From Gloeophyllum trabeum ATCC 11539 (Eukaryota > Basidiomycota > Agaricomycetes > Gloeophyllales > Gloeophyllaceae), in the NCBI RefSeq assembly GCF_000344685.1, contig NW_006920416.1:498246-550366 (forward strand): a stretch of 52,121 nt of DNA. Reading direction: 5' to 3'. Every line of letters starts with the position of its first letter. Positions within the stretch are counted from its first letter, which is position 1. Of the stretch, positions 45,947 to 52,121 are shown piece after piece. The position numbers were made by a program, and so were the translations under genes. Under the pieces are notes generated by a model, which saw nothing but the letters and a program-made list of their open reading frames with translations, was not told where the DNA came from and ran no database searches.

Positions 45947-48155
45947 ATGTCTACCACGACAGTGTTCGCCTTTGGCGAACAGACCAGAACAAATCCGATA
46001 CAGCTAGGCAACTATGCCACTAGGCACGTTATCGATCATCCCAGAGTCGTTGAAGCAACGGTGGTAAATCGACTTACTGCTGGAAAGACCGCGACGCAGA
46101 CGGGCATCAATGTGACGGTGAGCACGATCTCTTTGCGCCGCGAGCTTTGATGCGTGGATATCTAACTTCAGTTGTTAGTCGAGTTCGACGACTCCTCTAA
46201 CTACTGACCTCAATGGACATCGTGTCCTAGTGCCACCTGCTCTGGCCGACGACTCTCGTTGCATTGATCCGCACACAGCACGGGCACAGCAAGCATGCCA
46301 AGAAGCCATTCCTCCCTTGATGCCTAACTTGCCGCCTCGTCTAAGGAAAGTGAGACCAGGGCGGCGCGAGCGTGCACTTTTGCGCCTCCAACGGCAGGGG
46401 GGTATTTGCCATGATCCCGCTGCCTGCCGGCAAGACCCTGCCGCAGGCCATGACACCGTCGACGCACGAATGGGAGCCACCAACGTCCTGTCGCCGCCGG
46501 AGAACAAGGCACCAGACGATGACCCGAGTCCCACGCCGGGCGACATGCCCCCTCGCCTGAGGGCAAAGCCAGGGCGACGAGAGCGAGCCCTTCGCCGACT
46601 TCAACGAGAAGCGGCGATTCTCCAGGATCCGGCTACCTCACAGCAAGTCGAGGCTACTGGCCCGAAACCAGGCCCTGATGCTACGCTGCCACCGCCGCCG
46701 ACGACTACTGTAGATGCGTCTTCACCGGTGATGGAGATGGAAAAGGGTGTGGAGGGGACAGAGTGTGTTCAACTGTCGCATGTCCGGCAACCAGCCGAGC
46801 TCGTGAGCGCTCAGGGTCGAGCGAACGGCATCCAGAGTTCCGCCGCCTCGCAGCACGACCATCCGTCCATTTCCCCGCCACCGTACGACCCGATCGCTCT
46901 GGGACTGGAAGCGGCACAGTTCATCCTGCAACAGCATGGATCGACCCAGTACCCGGCCGCGGCGGCGGCACACGATCAGCCACAATATCCAGTTGCGGCG
47001 GAGCAACATCAGTTTGTGGATTGGGCGATCGAGAGGCAGCACGCCGCGTCAGGAGAGGGCGGGTCGATGGCGGTCCGTCTCGACTACGCTGAGGGCGGCT
47101 CATTTTCGCGAATGGCCATCCTCACGGACTGGTCCCCGCACTACTGGCAGCCAAGGCCGTTCGCATCTAGCTTGCCTCCCAACGCTGTCAGCCAGGAGGC
47201 CGCAGCCGTACCCCTTCGCGTCTTACAGAACAGTGGATATGGCGCCGGCGAGCCCGAGGCGCCGTACGCTTACTCCAGCCCGTGGCCCGTCCCTACGGGT
47301 CATCAAGCACCGGAAACAATGGTTCCAGCACCATACGAAGCGCCCGCGAGCACTGCGCTGCCGCAAGGAGGCGCCTTTCCTCCCGAGCCAGCTGAGGCTC
47401 CGGATGCTCCCGACCTAACACAATTCCCCGCGGCGCCCGAGCCATGCAGTCTTGCTCTTACCCAGGCCATATATCCGTTTGTTGAATGTCCTGGGCCCTG
47501 TCCTGCAAACTGCCCCAGGCGATTGATGTTGTCGCGCGCATACTCTCGCCGTCCCCATGCCCGCTATGGCATGTCGCGCCTTCCCTGTCCAATCCGATTC
47601 GATCCTTTTGATGAGGACCTGGATAGCGAAGGGAGGGAGCCGCCGTTTCCGTTGGCAGGACTGGATTATCCCACGTCACCGATTTCTCCAGCAACAGCGA
47701 CGACCGCATCAGTGTCGACGCCGCGGGGAGCCGCCTTCAATGCCGGCATCAGTCCCTGTTCGTCATGCAAGGGGCTTACGCTAACTGGCGAGGAAGTCAT
47801 ATACTCCACATGTTGCGGAATCAGGTCGCCCGCTGCACACGCTGGTGACAGCGAGGCCGAAGTGACGCTAGGCATCCCAGTCCGGCGCGAGAGAAGGCAA
47901 GCTCCGCTCGCTGACGGAGAGCACCCGTCGACGCCCTGGTGGTATCGCGACCAGCGGGAAGCCCATCGGTATCTGGAGCTGCTTGAATACCTCGAGCATC
48001 GTGCCATACTGCGCGTAAAGGCTAAGCTGGATAACCTCGAGGAGAGCGACCGTCCCCCGTTGATGCCGCTCTGGATTCATTTCCCCCAGCTCCTTCCCCC
48101 GGTCTTCGACGCGCCGCCCGAGAATATGCTGCAGCTCCAGCTCAGCGGGAACTGA
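45947..48155 (+). CDS. Pro-rich hypothetical protein with Arg-rich repeats
   Basis: Two exons, 45947-46117 and 46179-48155, with a 61-base intron, give 715 residues. The donor GTGAGC and acceptor TTAG join in phase and avoid the stop codons on either side of the intron. Two copies of P-P-R-L-R..R-P-G-R-R-E-R-A-L..L-Q-R...D-P-A lie at about residues 109-138 and 181-209, each likely a basic helix. The middle is Pro/Ala/Gln-rich and disordered. The C-terminal third has Cys clusters (C-P-G-P-C-P-A-N-C-P, C-S-S-C-K, T-C-C-G) and ends with an ordered helical part. No family recognised. The first exon could instead be a separate short gene. Confidence 0.5.
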
Positions 48156-48346
48156 TACTGACGGCAGAGACGCGGGTGCTAGGATGGTTGAGGAGTCGAA
48201 GATGCGTGTGCTGAATAGATAAATGATGAGGGACGGAGGTTGAAATTTCTCGGAGGGTCTCAAGTTGTCTCAGAAGGATACTGTACGAATACGGCTGATG
48301 TAAAGTTGATATGGGCCTGTAATCCCCAGTGAATTTTCTGAGTTTT

Positions 48347-48574
48347 TCATTCTCGCTCCCTGAGGTACGGCCGACACCACCATTGTGACCTCCGCATACT
48401 GGGCGCCAATTCTAATGTCCAGGGTGCCAGTAGACGCCCAAAGAAACACGAGGCGGCAAAGACCGAGAGCAACATGAACCAGGAAAGTTCGCGCCACCGA
48501 CCTTGCTGAATCTCGACGACTGCCATTGCCTCCTTCACCGTTTCGACAGCTAGAATCCGCGCCAGAGAAGGCAT
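48347..48574 (-). CDS. Small membrane-like open frame
   Basis: A 75-codon frame with a hydrophobic segment after R-W-R-E-L-S-W (F-M-L-L-S-V-F-A-A-S-C-F-F-G). The nine-exon gene just upstream has the same R-W-R-D-I-S-W motif before a hydrophobic segment, so this may be a fragment of a related tandem copy. Ends uncertain. Confidence 0.3.
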   Translation of the reverse strand: MPSLARILAVETVKEAMAVVEIQQGRWRELSWFMLLSVFAASCFFGRLLAPWTLELAPSMRRSQWWCRPYLRERE

Positions 48575-48744
48575 CCGCTAGTAAAATCAAAGTGCTGAGA
48601 CAAGACTTCTGGCAAGCAGTGTCCTCCGACTAGTAACGCTAGTAGGCAGGTTGCAATTTCGACGCCGGACCGTACGGGCCAGAGAGAAACTGCGCATTCA
48701 TCTCTGGTTAAATTGCAGAGTACGATGCAGCGAAGGTACGCCGG

Positions 48745-49659
48745 TCAGCTTCCGAGCCACTTCTGAGATGGACTATAGATCGAGGCGATTGATCACAAGG
48801 CTGACCACTCTTCGTGAGCACGACACCTTCCGTTAGGTGTGTTCCGGACCTGCAATTGAGCGATCGCTGACTGAGGAAACCTCTTGGACTGCAACAGCGT
48901 TCACGTCGACGGCGGATCGATGTTAAGGAACACTTGCGATTTCCGGGCCACCAGACAATCGAACCAGCGCATCCCGCGCGGTCTTTACAGCTCTACCTTG
49001 CGGCTTGCCATATACAGAGACAAAAGCGCTGTCGATATCAGATGCAGGAACAGTACCACGGATTTGAAGAATCCTTGGGCGTAGTGGTTCCATGTGCAGA
49101 CGAGGAGCATGAAAATAGGCAGATACGGTTAAGGTCGCCAGCGATGAGTCCTTCCTACGATGCCGAGTTTATTGACTGAATATGTACCGTTGCATAGGAT
49201 AGCGGGGCCCCACCTCTGCTATATTGGCAAGACTGTATCATCTGTCGTCCTAGTGTCGATGGTGAAAAACCTTGCTGTCCATGTCCCGAGTCCCAGCGGT
49301 TCCGATACCACAGAATGTCTCTTTCGGCAGGAAGCGTGAACGTTCTAGGACGAGTGCACAGGCTGAGACAGTCATCGACGTCCTTGTAGAATTATCGGGG
49401 AACTTTCGCAAAAAAACCAGTCATTCCCCCATGTTGCAGTCATGATATCAAGCTGAAGTCTGTGGCGAGCGATGAAGCTGCCGATTTATTGAGGTATGGG
49501 TTCGACGAATACGATACCAGCAAGCGTGCGTGAATCCATCGATGGTAAGCAGAGTCATGGCAGCTAGCAGCCACGGTGGCGTTGCCCAAATAAAGTTCCG
49601 GCATTGCCACGAAATATCCCGCCATCTCTTGTCGCCGCCGTCGACGAAGTCAGTAACGC
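48745..49659 (-). CDS. Intron-rich membrane-like protein (5' end missing)
   Basis: Nine exons chain in phase: 49659-49518, 49477-49404, 49362-49271, 49218-49188, 49150-49127, 49073-48997, 48932-48905, 48866-48827, 48772-48745, for 178 codons. Features are R-W-R-D-I-S-W-Q-C-R-N-F-I-W-A-T-P-P-W-L-L-A-A-M-T-L-L, a Cys-rich middle (A-C-C-F-I-A, F-F-C-E), and a second hydrophobic stretch S-V-V-L-F-L-H-L-I-S-T-A-L-L-S-L-Y-M. Some introns are only 37-41 bases, shorter than elsewhere, so one or two junctions may be wrong. A first exon must lie upstream around 49.7-49.8 kb (phase 1). No family recognised. Confidence 0.4.
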
Positions 49660-49799
49660 CTAGAATTGACTATGTTGGCCCTCGATGATTCAAAGCTTCA
49701 CTTGGTTGGACTTCTGCATCTCGAATGGACGATCATCTTCTGCGACGGCAAACGACACGGACGGGATGATGCAGCAATCATGCAGTTATTATTCTAAGA

Positions 49800-50229
49800 T
49801 CCACACTTGATCTTGAACTTCTAACCATTATTTAGTCTCAATAAACTGAGGATCATGAATTGAAACTGAGAGTCTAGGAGGTTGCTAGTCTTGCAGACGT
49901 TTTCACGATCGCATCGAATGGGCGAACTACTGGTCTCAGTGGAAAGTTCGCAGGGAAGAGGCTGTCTTGTTGGGTTTATCCCAGTTGTATCTTGCTTGCT
50001 AGACTGTGAGCTCGTTCCTGCCGAAGTCCTTCTGTCATGGCAACTCCGACGCTATGTTTCGCGAGCCTGAACATGATTTCGGTAGACCCCCCGTTGGGGC
50101 ACAGTCAGTCTGACTCCGGCGGATATATCGCTGCCGCAATCACCGCATGCCTGATACTAGTGATAGTCTTTCTTTCCGCCCGAACATATAAGTAGGTGAA
50201 TTAATGGATGCGAACCGCACTAGGTACCC
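49800..50229. other. Intergenic, no gene recognised
   Basis: Upstream region of the F-box gene. It contains one short plus-strand frame (49882-50070) with no family signal. Confidence 0.5.
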
Positions 50230-51778
50230 ATGTTGCTCGTTGACCTCCCTCCCGAGATACTGGACCACATTGCCTGCTCTGTCGACCGCCGCGAGGATCT
50301 CCTGTCCTTCGCTCTGACGAGCACGCTGCTATCCTCAGTCATATCCCCCACGCACCTTGAGTACTGCGACATACGGACTCGCGTATTCGCGCCCGCGCTC
50401 TGGACGCGTCTGGCTCACCCGGATGACCATACTTTCGAATAATCCCGCCAAACAGGACATAGACTCCCTTTCGACGGAGGAGCGGCTACCAGCCGAGTAT
50501 CGCAATAGCCCCTTCAGTGTACCTGCCGCGGAACTGGCCACGAACGACCAGCTCTTCCTGAGTCGAAACGCAAAGGAATTATTGAGTCAGTACGAAAATG
50601 ACCTGATCAAAGCCGTGAAGCTTATGCGGAATCTCCGCCGCTTTCGCTGGTTTCGCCCGAGGCTTCCAGGTAGCGACGGTATCTGGTCCGTGCTCAAATT
50701 CTTGGGCTTCGTCGTGGATTTGCACTTCTTGGATACGGACTACGACTGCCCGGTACGCCGTTACCCTTATTATAGGGAGCAGCCCATGCTCACCGCAGCC
50801 TTGTTTAGCTGCCGTCCTTCCGGGGCTTGTTATCCCTGAATATCATGACGAATAGGCTTAGCATAGAACCTGGAACACAGGATGTGATGTCGATGCTCAA
50901 CATGTCTGTTACCGACTATCCTGATCTGACGGTTCGTCTAACTCATAGCCTGGATATTCCTTACTCATGTTTCGTATCAGAGCCTCACCTTCCTCTCCAG
51001 CAAATTTCTCGAGTACAGCGCACGCGTCGATGTTTCGCTGAGACGCGCCGCTTGGAAGAATCTCCGCTCTCTCCGCCTTGAAGGGTCGACCTGCACTGCC
51101 GAGACGCTGCGCCACTTTCTCAATAATCATCCGACCCTCGAGGAGTTGGCGCTCCCTCCTGAGCTCCCTGGCAAGGAAGGGCGGGCGCTGATGCTCTCCG
51201 ACGGTGCACTTCCGAACCTCCATACATTAGAGTGTCATGCCCCGACCACGGCTGCAATTCTCGGAAACCCTCGAGCGGTTACGAGCATCCGGAAGATCCG
51301 TGGACTCAACCTGGATGGTGAAGCCCCCTGGAAATGGGACTATCTTCCTAATGCAGACGACCCAGACGAACCATATGACGATGACCCCGATCCAGTAACG
51401 CTCAAATGGAGGGAAGAGTTAGTGGAGGGCATCAAGACCCATCCATCTATAATGACGATAGAGTGTTGTCACGTGGAGGGCATCTCAAGGCTTACAGAAA
51501 TCGCTTAAGTAGCCCGCCAGATCACGGAGCTTTCGATTACCGACGGCTCGGAGGTCAGTCCCCAGTACGTGATACAGCCGTCAGACTCATTGACAGAGAG
51601 CGACTATCAGGAACTTCCCGCGGAGCAGTGGTTCCAGGCTCTGGCGTGCTTCCCCCACTTGCAGCGCGTCAGATGCACTCCCCTGTTGCCGCAGGACAAC
51701 AGCGCACTGGGCCCGTTCATGCAAAGGCTGCTGGAGGCGTGCCCGGATCTGCAAATAGTGAGCGATGCAAAGCAGTGA
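50230..51778 (+). CDS. F-box / leucine-rich-repeat protein
   Basis: Proposed exons 50230-50407, 50463-50752, 50809-50931, 50981-51472, 51521-51778, giving 446 residues. The N-terminus is an F-box (L-P-P-E-I-L-D-H-I-A...L-L-S-F-A-L-T-S-T-L-L). The rest shows degenerate leucine-rich repeats such as N-L-R-R-F-R-W, L-R-S-L-R-L-E-G, L-E-E-L-A-L and L-P-N-L-H-T-L-E-C. Introns 2-4 each remove a frame change or stop and have good sites. Intron 1 starts GTCTGG, a weak donor. Alternatively a small deletion near 50420 has shifted the frame and the gene is broken there. F-box proteins choose substrates for SCF ubiquitin ligases, and this family is greatly expanded in Agaricomycetes. The target is unknown. 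Confidence 0.7.
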
Positions 51779-52121
51779 TTGTTAAGCAAGGTGGTGGGAG
51801 AGGGAATAAAGTGGGTCCTGCGGTGCTTCGACGCCAGCAGCGAGCTGGTCGTTTTGGAATCGTACAGCGAGGTCTATACATGTGTGCTCTGGTCGTTCCG
51901 ATGATATCATTCACTCCAGCGCTCAAGCCGATGAAATAGCACGAGAACCTGAAAGAGGTGGACGTTCTCTGATGTCTTCGCTCCTGATGCGCTCAGCATC
52001 TCACTTGAATACTACACCATAGATTTATTTGAGAGTTGCAAAACGCGCAATATCACGTCGTGGAAGATGTATGATGTCACGTGACGAATGCCACAGTCCT
52101 ACGCCACTGTCGCAGGCATTG
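51779..52121. other. 3' flank of F-box gene, no gene recognised
   Basis: The last 343 bases hold only short frames in conflict with each other and no domain signal. Confidence 0.5.

Noticed and set aside
51506..51508. TAA as a premature stop in the F-box gene
   Set aside because: It lies inside a 48-base segment with GT donor (51473) and AG acceptor (51520) that splices in phase, so it is probably intronic.

Overview
This window is nuclear DNA of a filamentous basidiomycete, most likely an Agaricomycete. Genes carry many short introns, mostly 45-75 bases with GT..AG ends, and several exons are only 4-30 bases long. The protein families also fit: RER1, a Pho85-type cyclin, an Mpr1-like acetyltransferase, GH3 beta-glucosidases and an F-box/leucine-rich-repeat protein. 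No bacterial, plasmid or phage signature was seen. All gene models below were spliced by hand from splice signals, reading phase and family conservation, without transcript data.

Layout. Bases 1-1987 hold no gene, only a tandem repeat and one copy of a promoter-like repeat. At 1988-4489 (-) lies a nine-exon gene for an MLKL-like protein: a four-helix N-terminal bundle, a degenerate kinase domain and a C-terminal beta-rich domain. At 5401-9577 (-) is an intact GH3 beta-glucosidase gene in 35 exons. RER1 (10764-11701, -) and an Mpr1-like N-acetyltransferase (12138-13188, +) are divergent neighbours. A candidate miniature transposon sits at 15203-15933, a PCL-type cyclin at 18191-19331 (-), and a clear 434-bp miniature inverted-repeat transposon at 19944-20377. 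From 20.4 to 29.5 kb I resolve no gene. A small conserved protein (29542-29739, -) is followed by a head-to-head pair: a Cys-rich hypothetical gene (30610-31518, -) and a 15-exon mitochondrial AAA-type ATPase (31744-34362, +).

The right third starts with a decayed second GH3 gene (35131-38176, +), then a poorly coding stretch with an assembly gap (41262-41962) flanked by identical 237-bp copies. After it come lineage-specific low-complexity genes (42405-43646, 43723-44010, 45947-48155, all +), a nine-exon membrane-like gene (about 48745-49659, -) and an F-box/LRR gene (50230-51778, +).

Two themes stand out. First, exons of 4, 6, 6, 10, 11 and 12 bases occur in otherwise conserved genes and would be lost by most gene finders. 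Second, two pairs of inverted repeats (the GH3 pair, and a 320-bp promoter-like pair at 790-1104 and 44480-44799) are nested around a common midpoint near 22-23 kb, suggesting an old, decayed inverted segmental duplication. Housekeeping functions (Golgi-ER retrieval, cyclin, mitochondrial ATPase) are interleaved with accessory ones (plant-polymer breakdown, a putative cell-death effector, F-box).
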